Shown here piece by piece: positions 1-8,269 of a DNA stretch of 64,000 nt. Each line of letters opens with the position of its first letter. Within the stretch, counting starts at the first letter, position 1. Made by a program: the position numbers and the translations under genes. The notes beneath the pieces are model-generated. The model saw nothing but the letters and a program-made list of their open reading frames with translations, made no database searches and had not been told where the DNA came from. The stretch lies in contig NZ_JAKLUA010000023.1 in NCBI RefSeq assembly GCF_022012435.1, positions 30,889 to 94,888 of the forward strand, in the 5' to 3' direction. The stretch comes from Bradyrhizobium zhengyangense. GTDB lineage: Bacteria > Pseudomonadota > Alphaproteobacteria > Rhizobiales > Xanthobacteraceae.

Positions 1-713
1 GGCGCGGCCCAGGAATTGAGATCCTCCTCAATCAGCGGTTTGTTGCCCCTCGGCTGCTTCGGTCCGGTGAAGCCAGGCGTCAACGCGAACGGATCGTTCA
101 GGATCGCGACGAGGCTCATGTCCTTGGCAACCGCATCGAAGGTGGCCTTCGCGCTCGCCGCGGTGCCGCCCGAGAGCGTGCCGCGCATATCGCGCACGCG
201 GCCCTTCACGCGCGGTGCCACAGCGCCGAACACGCGCCTGGCCTCTTCCTGGACGAAGAACGTACCGAGCTCGAAAGGCACGGAGTCGAAGCCGCAGGAG
301 AACACGATGCGCGCGCCGCTCGCTTTCGCAGCCGCCTCGTATTTGTCGATCATCTGCCGCATCCAGATCGGCTCGCCGCAAAGATCGAAATAGTCCGTAC
401 CATCAGCAACGCAGGCAGCCAGCAGTTCCTCGCCATAGAGCTGATACGGACCGACCGTCGTGATGACAGATCTCGTCTGCTCTGCCATTGCCTTCAGCGA
501 GGCCGCATCGGACGCATCCGCCACGATCAGCGGCGTGTCTGCGGGCGCGCCGATCGCGCCGCGCACTGACTTCAGCTTGTCGAGGCTGCGTCCGGCCATC
601 GCCCATTTGAGCTGCGTGTCGTTCTTGTAATGCGCCGCCAGATATTCGGCGACGAGCTGACCGGTAAAACCGGTCGCGCCATAGACGACGATGTCGAATT
701 TCGCAGAGCTCAT
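1..713 (-). CDS. Saccharopine dehydrogenase-like / trans-acting enoyl reductase family protein (3' part outside window)
   Basis: Reading the minus strand from an ATG at 713 gives an N-terminus MSSAKFDIVVYGATGFTGQL, a Rossmann NAD(P)-binding motif (GATGFTG) at residues 10–16, followed by AGRSLDKL and later a CGFDSVP segment. That layout is typical of the saccharopine dehydrogenase-like family that includes mycobacterial trans-acting enoyl reductases. The frame stays open to base 1, so the C-terminal part of a protein normally about 390–420 residues long is missing. The family reduces or rearranges unknown acyl or amino-acid substrates; the substrate here cannot be told. The DUF169 gene ends 9 bases upstream of this start and probably shares its transcript. 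Confidence 0.8.
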   Translation of the reverse strand, partial: MSSAKFDIVVYGATGFTGQLVAEYLAAHYKNDTQLKWAMAGRSLDKLKSVRGAIGAPADTPLIVADASDAASLKAMAEQTRSVITTVGPYQLYGEELLAACVADGTDYFDLCGEPIWMRQMIDKYEAAAKASGARIVFSCGFDSVPFELGTFFVQEEARRVFGAVAPRVKGRVRDMRGTLSGGTAASAKATFDAVAKDMSLVAILNDPFALTPGFTGPKQPRGNKPLIEEDLNSWAA

Positions 714-722
714 GACTGGCCT

Positions 723-1505
723 TTACTTCTTCGCGTAACTCACGCCCATGCCGGCGCGGACGTCGCTTTGAATTCCATAGGGCGGGATCGGATAGCGCAG
801 GCCGTTCTTGGCCAGCGCCTTCATGCCTTCGATTGCCTTGGCGAGATGATGCGGCTTCAGCGCCATCAGCATCTCCTCATCAGGCACGCCGCCATAGCGC
901 CGTTCGGCATAGCATGGCAAGGACAGGCTGGGCTCGCCTGATTTCAGCGCCCGCCCCCAGGAATCCGCGCACGCGGTCTCTCCGACCACGCCCCATTCGA
1001 ACTTCTTGTAGCCGGTATATTGCAGCCCGTTGATCAGGATGATCATCTGGCCGGGCGTCGCGTAGACGAGACAGATGTCGGGCGGATCGAGCCGACCGCT
1101 TGCGAGCGGGCTGACCGCGAGCGCCTGATACTGCCCGAACGGGACGACGTCCAGTGCCTCCTGGCGCTTGCGCGCATCCTCCGCCGTGCCATGCCACACC
1201 CCGACATAGTTTTCGCCGGCGAGCCATTTCTCGTCCTGGGGTGCGAGGCCGATTACGGCGCGGCATTGGTTGCCGACGAGATCGCCACCGGTGATGCCCA
1301 CGGTCCAGCCGAGCCGCGAGGCCATGCTGACGATCTGGTCTGTGGTGTGGACCGCATTCGGCCGCCGGATCTTCGGGATCGCCTCCATGTCTTCGGCGCG
1401 CGCGAACAGCTTCATGCCGATCACCGTGGTTTTCAACCGCAGCAGATTGTTGAGATCGGCCACGAGGCCGGCAAGATCGATCCTGTCTGCACTCTGCTGT
1501 TGCAC
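723..1505 (-). CDS. DUF169 family protein
   Basis: Protein of 260 residues whose core (conserved Cys in NQCRAVIGL, DICLVYATPGQ, and a final LPCYAERRYGGVPDEEM stretch) matches the uncharacterised DUF169/COG2043 family. I chose the GTG at 1505, because GGAGG lies 6 bases before it and the longer frame would overlap the upstream YdcF gene by more than 70 bases; even so the start sits only about 40 bases after the YdcF stop. There are no membrane segments or signal peptide, so it is cytoplasmic. Function is unknown. It lies between YdcF and the saccharopine dehydrogenase-like gene, all on the same strand, probably as one transcript. Confidence 0.8.
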   Translation of the reverse strand: MQQQSADRIDLAGLVADLNNLLRLKTTVIGMKLFARAEDMEAIPKIRRPNAVHTTDQIVSMASRLGWTVGITGGDLVGNQCRAVIGLAPQDEKWLAGENYVGVWHGTAEDARKRQEALDVVPFGQYQALAVSPLASGRLDPPDICLVYATPGQMIILINGLQYTGYKKFEWGVVGETACADSWGRALKSGEPSLSLPCYAERRYGGVPDEEMLMALKPHHLAKAIEGMKALAKNGLRYPIPPYGIQSDVRAGMGVSYAKK

Positions 1506-1546
1506 GAAAGCCTCCCGACGGGTCGTTTGCGTTTCTGCGATCTGTT

Positions 1547-2314
1547 CTAGTCCTTGCCAGGTCCCGGAAGCAACTCGCTGATCCTGCCCATGAGGCGGTA
1601 AGCCAGAAGGCCGATCCACTCGCGCACGGCCACATCGGTGCGGCCGAGACCGTCCGCGCTGATATTGGTGAAGGAAAACAGCTCGTCGCGCCCGCCCATC
1701 CGCCAGTCGACCGGATAGGCTTCGACGTCAAAGCCAGCCTTGCGGAAAATACCCATCGAACGCGGCATGTGGTAGGCCGAGGTGATGAGCAGCCAGCGCT
1801 CGCCCGGCTTCGGTGCCACCAGACGCTTCGTGAAGACCGCGTTCTCGTAAGTGTTGCGCGAGTCCCGTTCCACGACGAGGCGCTCTTTTGGGATGCCGAT
1901 GCTTTCCAGAATCGGGACCGAATAGTCGGCCTCTCTGGCGTGGGTCGAGATCAGGTTGGCTGAGCCTCCTGTGAAGACGATACGCGCATTCGGATAACGG
2001 CGGGCAAGCTCGGCCGGCGCCAACAGGCGATCGGCCGCATGCAAAACCACCGGCGTTTGGTGCGCCGCCGACAGATCGGTATCGACGGAGCCGCCCAGCA
2101 CGATGATGCCGTCTGGCGCGCCGCGCGACGGATCCCACGGCGGAAAGCGAGATTCCAGCGGATAGAGCAAGAGATTGCCGAGCGGCGAAAATGCGGCGAG
2201 CGCGAGCAGGACCAGCGTGGTCGCCGCCAGCTTCCGGCCGATCCCGGCAAAGCGCGTTGCCATCAGCACGACCGAGATGATCCCGAGCTCGACCAGAAGA
2301 TTGAGCGGCAGCAC
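1547..2314 (-). CDS. YdcF family protein (DUF218), membrane-anchored
   Basis: The DUF218 fold is indicated by DGIIVLGGSVDTDLS (about residues 67–81), IVFTGGSANL, the ERDSRNTYENA motif and ITSAYHMPRS. Two hydrophobic segments at the N-terminus (about residues 5–20 and 30–50) suggest an inner-membrane anchor with the catalytic domain in the periplasm. Family members such as ElyC/SanA act in envelope polysaccharide or peptidoglycan maintenance; the exact role is unknown. The GTG at 2314 is the first usual start, but the frame stays open upstream and encodes another hydrophobic stretch (FLLFFVLSKTLGAA) expected in full-length relatives. The true start may therefore be a rare codon near 2350, or the 5' end may be eroded by the adjacent repeat. 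Confidence 0.8.
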   Translation of the reverse strand: MLPLNLLVELGIISVVLMATRFAGIGRKLAATTLVLLALAAFSPLGNLLLYPLESRFPPWDPSRGAPDGIIVLGGSVDTDLSAAHQTPVVLHAADRLLAPAELARRYPNARIVFTGGSANLISTHAREADYSVPILESIGIPKERLVVERDSRNTYENAVFTKRLVAPKPGERWLLITSAYHMPRSMGIFRKAGFDVEAYPVDWRMGGRDELFSFTNISADGLGRTDVAVREWIGLLAYRLMGRISELLPGPGKD

Positions 2315-2387
2315 CGCGGCGCCAAGCGTCTTGGAAAGAACGAAGAACAGGAGAAACCTCGCTGAAATGATCGTAGCTGTGACACGT

Positions 2388-2453
2388 GGGCTTGACCCGC
2401 CCGCTTATCTTCAGAAATCTTCTTGGAAGAGGATCGATTGCCGGGTCAAGCCC
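2388..2453. repeat. Palindromic intergenic repeat (RPE-like), GGGCTTGACCCG arms
   Basis: GGGCTTGACCCG at 2388–2399 is the exact reverse complement of CGGGTCAAGCCC at 2442–2453, with 42 bases between. The element sits between the divergent YdcF and amidase genes and looks like the short mobile palindromes common in rhizobial intergenic DNA. A related core (CCCGGCTTGACCGGG) occurs in the 29.7 kb repeat. Confidence 0.6.
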
Positions 2454-2505
2454 GGGCATTGCAAGTTCTCAAGCGCTTTCGGATGAAAACGACTGGACAC
2501 CGCGA

Positions 2506-3447
2506 ATGACCCATCACCACCTGCATGCGAGCGCCGAAACCTGCCATTGGGGCTTCTTCGAAGCCAGGCTCAAGCCTGTCCTCACCGTCGCAAGTGGAGA
2601 CGAGGTCACGGTCGACACCATCAGCGGCGGGCCTGAAGTGGTCCCTGACCGCAGCCGGTTTCACGTTCCGCCCGAGATGTCCGAGGTGCATGCGAAATCC
2701 GATCGGATGGTGCCAGGTCACATCCTCACCGGGCCGATCGCGGTGGACGGTGCCGAACCCGGCGACGTCCTCCAGGTCGATATCCTCGACGTCCAGCTTC
2801 GGCAGGATTGGGGCTGGAATCTGATCAAGCCGCTAGCCGGCACCCTGCCCGACGATTTCCACGAGACGCGACTTCTCAACATCCCGCTGGACCGGGAGCG
2901 GATGGTCGGCCGCATGCCTTGGGGCCTCGACCTGCCGCTGAAGCCGTTTTTCGGCGTGATGGGCGTGTCGCCGCCCCCTGCCTGGGGCCGCATCTCCTCG
3001 CTCGTCCCGCGCGCCATGGGCGGCAACCTCGACAACAAGGAGCTCGGCGCCGGCGCGACGCTCTATCTGCCAGTGTTCGTCCCCGGCGCGATGTTCTCCT
3101 GCGGCGACGGCCATGGCGTGCAGGGCGACGGCGAGGTCTGCGTCACCGCAATCGAGACCGCGCTCTCGGGCCTCTTCCGCCTGACGCTGCGCAAGGATTT
3201 GCGGTTCTCCTATCCGCGCGCGGAGACGCCGACGCACTACATGACCATGGCGATGGACCCCGACCTCGACCAATGCGCGATACGAGCGCTGCGCGACATG
3301 ATCGCGCTGCTCGGCGAAACGCGAAACCTCTCCCGCGAAGACGCCTATACGCTGTGCAGCCTCGCGGCCGATCTGCGGGTGACCCAGACCGTCAACGGCT
3401 CCAAGGGCATCCATTGCATGATCGAAAAGGCCATCGTGCACGGCTGA
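2506..3447 (+). CDS. Acetamidase/formamidase family protein
   Basis: Protein of 313 residues with the hallmarks of the acetamidase/formamidase (FmdA/AmdA) family: an early ISGGPEVV, GHILTGPIAVDGAEPGDVLQV, the PFFGVMGVSP block, and the catalytic-region signature GAMFSCGDGHGVQGDGEV. The family hydrolyses short amides to ammonia and a carboxylate in the cytosol. The ATG at 2506 was chosen because the open frame before it encodes repeat sequence. The length matches the roughly 300-residue bacterial branch rather than the 400-residue FmdA of Methylophilus. The substrate cannot be read from the sequence. Confidence 0.88.
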   Translation: MTHHHLHASAETCHWGFFEARLKPVLTVASGDEVTVDTISGGPEVVPDRSRFHVPPEMSEVHAKSDRMVPGHILTGPIAVDGAEPGDVLQVDILDVQLRQDWGWNLIKPLAGTLPDDFHETRLLNIPLDRERMVGRMPWGLDLPLKPFFGVMGVSPPPAWGRISSLVPRAMGGNLDNKELGAGATLYLPVFVPGAMFSCGDGHGVQGDGEVCVTAIETALSGLFRLTLRKDLRFSYPRAETPTHYMTMAMDPDLDQCAIRALRDMIALLGETRNLSREDAYTLCSLAADLRVTQTVNGSKGIHCMIEKAIVHG

Positions 3448-3645
3448 GTCCGGACGAACCTCCTGCCCCGCTGACGCCACGCGCCGCCCGCAATCCGCGC
3501 GGCGCGCCGGCGCGCGCCAACTTTTCTGAGCGATTCCAACGCGCTGTGCCACCGATAAAGCCCGGATTTGACTTCTACCCCTGGACCTAAATAGAGTCTT
3601 AATCGTTACTTTTATGTACCTGAGTAAGAGGCTAGCGTTCGGGCC

Positions 3646-3843
3646 ATGGCCACCGAAAAAGCCGAGACTGACCGCATTCCCGTAACTTTGGCGCTCTCGA
3701 CCATCACCTATCTGGAAAAGCTGGTGAGACAGGGCACCCACGGCACCAGCGTTCCCGGCGTCGCACGGACATTGATCGAGGAAGGCATCCGTCTCGCCAT
3801 CAAGGACGGACTTTTGTCGATTCGCGACAATGGCAGGACGTGA
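3646..3843 (+). CDS. Small ribbon-helix-helix-like protein
   Basis: A 65-residue product: a polar N-terminus, a short beta-like segment (IPVTLALS), then helices TITYLEKLVRQG and VARTLIEEGIRLAIKDGLL. This beta-helix-helix layout, with a Gly-rich turn between the helices, resembles small RHH DNA-binding proteins (Arc/MetJ/CopG type). It is co-oriented with gcrA, whose start is 73 bases downstream, and may be transcribed with it. I do not recognise a named family, so the DNA-binding role is an inference. Confidence 0.65.
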   Translation: MATEKAETDRIPVTLALSTITYLEKLVRQGTHGTSVPGVARTLIEEGIRLAIKDGLLSIRDNGRT

Positions 3844-3916
3844 GCGTGCGACGAGCGTGAAGCGGACGGAGCTCGAGCGACTGATGGCCAGATGTCGCAA
3901 CCTGGGACCGTTACAA

Positions 3917-4390
3917 ATGCCTGTGCTCTCTCCGACCTGGACCAACGAACGAATTGAACTGCTGAAGCAACACTTCGAGGCCGGCCTGTCCTGCCGCGAG
4001 ATCGCCGCCGACATCGGCGTCAGCCGCAACGCCGTCATCGGCAAGCTGTCGCGCCTCAATCTTACACGTGGCCGCTCGGTCGACGAGCGCAGGCTGCAGG
4101 ACAGGGCTTCCGCCCCACGCGCGCCAAAAGCGGTGCCCCGGCTGCAATTTGAAATGCTCGCCACGATCTACGGCGAAGCGGACGCGGCACCCGTGACTGG
4201 GCCGATCGACGACACCAACCGCTGCTCACTGATGGAGCTCGACGAGACTCGCTGCCGCTGGCCGATCTCGACGCCCGGCGCGGAGGACTTTTGCTTCTGC
4301 GGCAATTCCGCGAACGACGGCCAGCCCTATTGCACCGGCCACAGCCGCATCGCCTATCGGCCGAACTCCCGCGCGCGCGTCATGCGCTGA
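3917..4390 (+). CDS. gcrA: GcrA family cell cycle regulator
   Basis: The N-terminal PTWTNERIELLKQHFEAG and REIAADIGVSRNAVIGKL form the GcrA helix-turn-helix (about residues 4–45). The C-terminus carries the conserved RCSLMELDETRCRWPI and FCFCGNSANDGQPYCTGHS cysteine region. GcrA binds RNA polymerase sigma-70 and activates promoters with CcrM-methylated GANTC sites, driving S-phase and division genes in alphaproteobacteria. The ATG at 3917 starts the conserved domain directly; the longer frame from 3830 would overlap the preceding small gene. The length of 157 residues is normal. A strong hairpin terminator follows at 4420. Confidence 0.93.
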   Translation: MPVLSPTWTNERIELLKQHFEAGLSCREIAADIGVSRNAVIGKLSRLNLTRGRSVDERRLQDRASAPRAPKAVPRLQFEMLATIYGEADAAPVTGPIDDTNRCSLMELDETRCRWPISTPGAEDFCFCGNSANDGQPYCTGHSRIAYRPNSRARVMR

Positions 4391-4419
4391 TAAGGCGTGT
4401 GCCTTCTCCCCACAACGAA

Positions 4420-4449
4420 AAACCTCCGGCAGGGCACTACCGGAGGTTT
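4420..4449 (+). terminator. Rho-independent terminator after gcrA
   Basis: Perfect 10-bp stem AAACCTCCGG / CCGGAGGTTT with a 10-base loop, starting 30 bases after the gcrA stop codon and ending in a short T run. Confidence 0.75.
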
Positions 4450-4619
4450 CTGGAGGCTTAGCGTGAAGCTAAGAGCCGTGACTTTCGAAATCGGCTGAAC
4501 CCTATATAGCTGACCAACTCAGGTAAGTAAATAAAATTGGTGGGTGATCGAATCGCATAGCTCGTCTTCGTCGCCCGCGGAGGAGATTTCTGATTTACAA
4601 AATCAGCATTGATCAAGAA

Positions 4620-4648
4620 AAAAGCCCCGGCGGTTGCCCGCCGAGGCT
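4620..4648 (-). terminator. Terminator of the porin gene
   Basis: On the minus strand, GCCTCGGCGG and CCGCCGGGGC form a GC-rich stem with a 4-base loop followed by a T run (the AAGAAAAAA tract at 4615–4623 on the plus strand). It lies about 25 bases past the porin stop codon. The 4450–4619 stretch between this and the gcrA terminator shows no gene. Confidence 0.8.
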
Positions 4649-4673
4649 CTGATCGAACTGACGCGATCGATGA

Positions 4674-6158
4674 TCAGAAGTTGCGCTGGGCGCGCAGCAT
4701 CATCGTGACCGAGTTCTGGTCCTTCAGCTCATACACCGCAGCCGGCTTGGCAGCGGTTGCGATCGCCGGAGCAGTGATCGAGCCGGCGTACTTCTGATCC
4801 AGACGCGACCAGCTCACGTCAGCCGTGAACGCCAGGTTCTTGACCGGAGTCCACACGGTGTTGACGCCGAGAACGCTGAAGTTGAAGTCCGGGTTACAGG
4901 TTGCACCGGCTACGGCGATCGTCGCGAAGTTGGCGCAGATCAGGGTCTTGCCGGTCGAGCCATAGCTCGCCGAAGCATAGCCACCGTAAATGGCGCTCGC
5001 CCAGTTCGGGCTCCAGTTGTGGGTGTACCCACCGCGGACGCCCCAGGTCTTGACGGTATCGATGCTGGTACCGGTTCCGAAGACGCCGTCTGCAAGACCG
5101 GCGAAGCCGATGCTCTGATACGCCGAGCTGCTGCCGCCGAACATGAAGAAGCTCTGCGGGAACAGGCTCTGGAAGTTGTAGCGTGTCGCACCGTCGGTAT
5201 AGACGGCCTGCAGGTTGATGGAGTCGCCCGCACCGGTCGGGATGTTCTTGATCGACAACGAGCCCTGCACAGCCCAGCCCCACTTGTCGCCGGGATGACC
5301 GCTGGGTTCCGTCGCGCCGTAATAGCCGGCATGGATGTCATGGCCGACAACCGACAGCTGGGCCAGACCCCAAGCCTGATCAACGCGGACCGCACCAATG
5401 ATGTCGGGTGAACGTGTTCCACCCCAAGAGTTGGCACCATAGACACCGGTCACGAACTGGGCGGCCGTGCCGGACGATACGTTCCAGAGATTCGACTGGC
5501 CGTTCGACGCCGACGTTTCGTCTTCCAACGCGAGCGAACCGGTGATGCCCTGGCCGAAGTCAGCCGTATAGGCAACCTGGTTCACGCCGTTGACGTGGTT
5601 GGAGCCGCCAGGAATGCTGTCGGGACCGCCAGCCGGATAGCTCTGCCACGGGGCGTCGAAGATCGAGACCGTGCGGCCGAAGGTAAAGCCGGCGAACTGG
5701 ATGAACGCGTGGTAGAGACCGAGCGAAGCCGAGCTGCTCGAGATCGCCGACGGGTTGCTGCCGGTGACGTTGGACGTATCATAGGTGAAGACCATGTCGG
5801 CATAGGTCCGCACAACGCCGTATTCGGTCGCAGTGCGGGTATCGACGTTGAGGTCCAAACGAGCGCGGCTGTAGTAGTAGTTGGTCAGGCGGTTGTTCGA
5901 CCCACCGTTCGCAGAGCTCGTGCTGTTATTGAAGCCGTAGTCGCCGGCGCCGCCGAGAATCGCGTCAGCGCGGACGTAACCACCGAACTTGATGCAGGTG
6001 TCGGTGCCCGGCATGTAGTAGAAACCCGCACCGTACAGCGAGCAGATCTTCACGTATTCGACCGCCTTGGCCTTGACCGGAAGATCAGCCGCCTGAGCTC
6101 CACCGACGGCGATCAAACCCGCCGCAGTGCCGAGCAAAAGGCTCTTCACCACTTTCAT
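4674..6158 (-). CDS. Outer membrane porin, alphaproteobacterial Omp2b/PorA family
   Basis: Protein of 494 residues. An N-terminal signal peptide (MKVVKSLLLGTAAGLIAVGG…AQA) is followed by ADLPVKAKAVEYVKICSLYG and the GTDTCIKFGGYVRADAI block diagnostic of Rhizobiales porins. The body alternates aromatic and Gly/Ser-rich strands, and the chain ends in an aromatic residue (QRNF), the outer membrane assembly signal. It forms a trimeric 16-strand general diffusion channel. TTGGAGG stands 6 bases before the ATG. Its own terminator follows. Several paralogues are usual per bradyrhizobial genome. Confidence 0.92.
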   Translation of the reverse strand: MKVVKSLLLGTAAGLIAVGGAQAADLPVKAKAVEYVKICSLYGAGFYYMPGTDTCIKFGGYVRADAILGGAGDYGFNNSTSSANGGSNNRLTNYYYSRARLDLNVDTRTATEYGVVRTYADMVFTYDTSNVTGSNPSAISSSSASLGLYHAFIQFAGFTFGRTVSIFDAPWQSYPAGGPDSIPGGSNHVNGVNQVAYTADFGQGITGSLALEDETSASNGQSNLWNVSSGTAAQFVTGVYGANSWGGTRSPDIIGAVRVDQAWGLAQLSVVGHDIHAGYYGATEPSGHPGDKWGWAVQGSLSIKNIPTGAGDSINLQAVYTDGATRYNFQSLFPQSFFMFGGSSSAYQSIGFAGLADGVFGTGTSIDTVKTWGVRGGYTHNWSPNWASAIYGGYASASYGSTGKTLICANFATIAVAGATCNPDFNFSVLGVNTVWTPVKNLAFTADVSWSRLDQKYAGSITAPAIATAAKPAAVYELKDQNSVTMMLRAQRNF

Positions 6159-6517
6159 TTAAAACCTCCAAGTTGCTCATTTTACGGAGACCGGACCGCA
6201 AGGCCCCCCAGATCCCCGTCTCTTCATCAAATCCGCTCGGCCGCTTCGCGCTTTCGGACGCACCTGCTTGAGACGCGAGGGACGTGAGCGAACCACCTGC
6301 AACGGGACGATCGAGAACCCCCCACCGTCACGGATCAATATGCCTGCACCATTCCGTTAATCAAAATAGTTTATTAGATCAGCTTTGTTGTTTCACTATC
6401 CCTGTGTCTGCGGCGCAACACCGGAGATGGGCGAAAATGCTGACCCGCTCATATTTGTAATTTCCGTGACACAATTACCCTGCTCTGCACTTGCGTCAGG
6501 GCAGACTTGCGTGGACT
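6159..6517. other. Divergent regulatory region between porin and MarR gene
   Basis: A 359-base stretch without a gene. It holds the porin leader and promoter (minus strand) and the MarR promoter (plus strand). The AT-rich part at 6355–6400 includes the operator-like motif listed separately. I see no RNA gene here. Confidence 0.6.
6360..6375 (+). promoter_or_regulatory. Putative MarR operator (half-degenerate copy)
   Basis: ATCAAAATAGTTTATT matches 13 of 16 positions of the perfect palindrome ACTAAAATAGTTTAGT found (on the minus strand) at 8254–8269 before the neighbouring hydrolase gene. The 11-base core AAAATAGTTTA is identical. It lies in the 5' region of the MarR gene, suggesting autoregulation. 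Confidence 0.45.
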
Positions 6518-7075
6518 ATGCCCGCCGCGAAAACTGGCGAGAATGAATCAGCTTGCGGGAGTGACGCTGTGTCAGCGACGAGGAAAGAAGGGGCGCGCCT
6601 CCGCTCCGCCGGCAATCTCGATATCATCAGGCGATTCACCTGGGAGATATCCTCGATCAACATGTACCTGGAGGAGCTGCGTCAGTTCTGGGCCAGGACG
6701 CTCGGCATCAGCGGACCGCAATGGCTGATCCTGATGGCGATTTCCGATCTCGACAAGGACGATGGCGTGCCCGTCAACGTGGTGTCCAAGCTGCTTCACG
6801 TCGACCCGTCCTTCGTCACCACCCAGTCCAAGCTGCTGGAGAAGAAGGGTCTCTTGCGCCGCCGCCCCTCACCGACCGACGCCCGCGTGGTGCGGCTGTC
6901 GCTGGTCGAGAAAACGCAGAAACACATCGCGAGCCTCAACGAGCAGTACAAGACGATTCGCGAATTCGTCTTCCAGGAGTTCGACGAGAACGAGCTGACG
7001 GAATTCACCGCCAAGCTCGCGACGCTGAAGAGCCGGCTCGAGAAGGCCTGCGTCAGAATCTCCCTGGACTTCTGA
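6518..7075 (+). CDS. MarR family transcriptional regulator
   Basis: Protein of 185 residues with a typical MarR winged helix: dimerisation helix (IIRRFTWEISSINMYLEELR), PQWLILMAI, recognition region VVSKLLHVDPSFVTTQSKLLEKKGLL and the wing RRRPSPTDARVVRLSL. The ATG at 6518 avoids a TTG start at 6491; an even later start cannot be excluded because the first 35 residues are poorly structured. It is convergent with the FrsA-like hydrolase, and a matching palindrome lies before both genes, so that hydrolase is the likeliest target besides its own promoter. The ligand is unknown. Confidence 0.88.
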   Translation: MPAAKTGENESACGSDAVSATRKEGARLRSAGNLDIIRRFTWEISSINMYLEELRQFWARTLGISGPQWLILMAISDLDKDDGVPVNVVSKLLHVDPSFVTTQSKLLEKKGLLRRRPSPTDARVVRLSLVEKTQKHIASLNEQYKTIREFVFQEFDENELTEFTAKLATLKSRLEKACVRISLDF

Positions 7076-7101
7076 GGCGATTCTCGGCTCGAAGGCCGCG
7101 C

Positions 7102-8217
7102 TCAGATACGCTTGCCGGTGGCGCCGAGCTGGGATTCGAGCCAGTCGAAGATGTATTCGTTCGCAAGGCTCGGATTGTCGGCATGCGCCTGTGCCGCGCC
7201 GGTCTCCGCTGCGGTGAACACTTTCAGCACGATGTCCGAGCTGCCGAGCCGGGATTTCTGCACGATCTGTTGCGCCCGGTCGGCCTCGAGCCAACCGTCC
7301 TCGCCCAGCGTGATCAGCACCGGGCATTCCGCGCTTGAAGCCATCAGCGGCGCATGCGGCACCGGGACGATGCTGAGGTCTCTCATGGCGAAACGGCTGG
7401 CAAAGAACGACCGCTCGTGCAGATCCCAGAGACCGCCATCGCAAACGGCGGCAGCAAACCGCGGCTCCTGCAACACGGCGCGCGCGACGAAGGATGAGCC
7501 CCACCCGTCGGCCACGATCGCAACGCGATCGAAATCGACATCGCTGCGCAGCTCCAGGTAATCCATGACGCTGGCAATCGAGCTCTCGATATCTCGACGC
7601 TGCAGCAGCACGTCCACGTAATCGTCGCGCTCGTCGCCCAGCAGATCGAGCGCCAGCATCGAGAAGCCGCGCTCGCGTGCATGCGGGGCCAGCTTGACCA
7701 GGAATTCTTCCTTGCGATGCCCGGGCTCGCCGATGCAGATCACGGTCGGTGCGCGACCGCTCGCCGCAGGCGCGGGTAGGAAATAGCCCTGCAACGAATG
7801 CCCTTCGACCCACGGGATTGTCACGACTTCGCCGGCAGGCCCGCGCGCCGTGAGGAAACGGCGAGCGCATTCCTGCATCGCGAGCACCGCGACCCAGCGG
7901 CGCTCGTCGGCGGGATCGAGCGGCATCGCAGCCGCGCCGTAATAGTTCATCGCGCGCAGCCAATTGCGCTGCGCGGTGACCATGTGGCCTTCCGCGAAGG
8001 CCGCCTCGGCACGGTGCCTGTTGGCCTGGGCCAGCTTCTTCCACTCGCGATGCCAGGACTGTTCGTCGCCGCGCTTGAGCTGCCGCGCGATCATCAGGCA
8101 TTCGGCGATGGTGGCGCCGCCCTCTTGTGCCGCGGTCAGCAACCGGGTGAACTCAGCGGAGATATCCTCTCTCTCCGGGCAGAGGATGAAATCGTCGGAG
8201 AGGCATGCGGGTATCAT
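7102..8217 (-). CDS. FrsA-like alpha/beta-hydrolase with altered nucleophile
   Basis: Protein of 371 residues: a helical N-terminal region to about residue 120, then an alpha/beta-hydrolase domain (PTVICIGEPGHRKEE, GFSMLALDLLGDERDD). The architecture resembles the FrsA/DUF1100 and 2,6-dihydroxypseudooxynicotine hydrolase group. The nucleophile elbow reads ADGWG (residues 236–240), so the usual Ser of G-x-S-x-G is Gly238. An acidic site (GEDGW, residues 305–309) and a late His (His345 in AQAHADNP) are kept. Ordinary serine-hydrolase chemistry is therefore doubtful. It converges with the MarR gene and probably forms its regulatory target. Confidence 0.72.
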   Translation of the reverse strand: MIPACLSDDFILCPEREDISAEFTRLLTAAQEGGATIAECLMIARQLKRGDEQSWHREWKKLAQANRHRAEAAFAEGHMVTAQRNWLRAMNYYGAAAMPLDPADERRWVAVLAMQECARRFLTARGPAGEVVTIPWVEGHSLQGYFLPAPAASGRAPTVICIGEPGHRKEEFLVKLAPHARERGFSMLALDLLGDERDDYVDVLLQRRDIESSIASVMDYLELRSDVDFDRVAIVADGWGSSFVARAVLQEPRFAAAVCDGGLWDLHERSFFASRFAMRDLSIVPVPHAPLMASSAECPVLITLGEDGWLEADRAQQIVQKSRLGSSDIVLKVFTAAETGAAQAHADNPSLANEYIFDWLESQLGATGKRI

Positions 8218-8253
8218 CGGAGCGGCGCTCTATCGTGGCATTACCCCTGATTC

Positions 8254-8269
8254 ACTAAACTATTTTAGT
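8254..8269 (-). promoter_or_regulatory. Palindromic operator before the FrsA-like hydrolase
   Basis: ACTAAA-N4-TTTAGT is a perfect palindrome 37 bases upstream of the hydrolase ATG. It shares 13 of 16 positions with a site before the MarR gene at 6360. Size and symmetry fit a MarR dimer. Confidence 0.55.

Noticed and set aside
2833..4164. A 443-residue minus-strand open frame
   Set aside because: It spans the antisense of the amidase, the small RHH-like gene and gcrA, three well-supported genes.
4555..4615. A TTGATCAA-like site as an FNR/FixK box
   Set aside because: The half-sites are fused without the N6 spacer and it lies downstream of both flanking genes.
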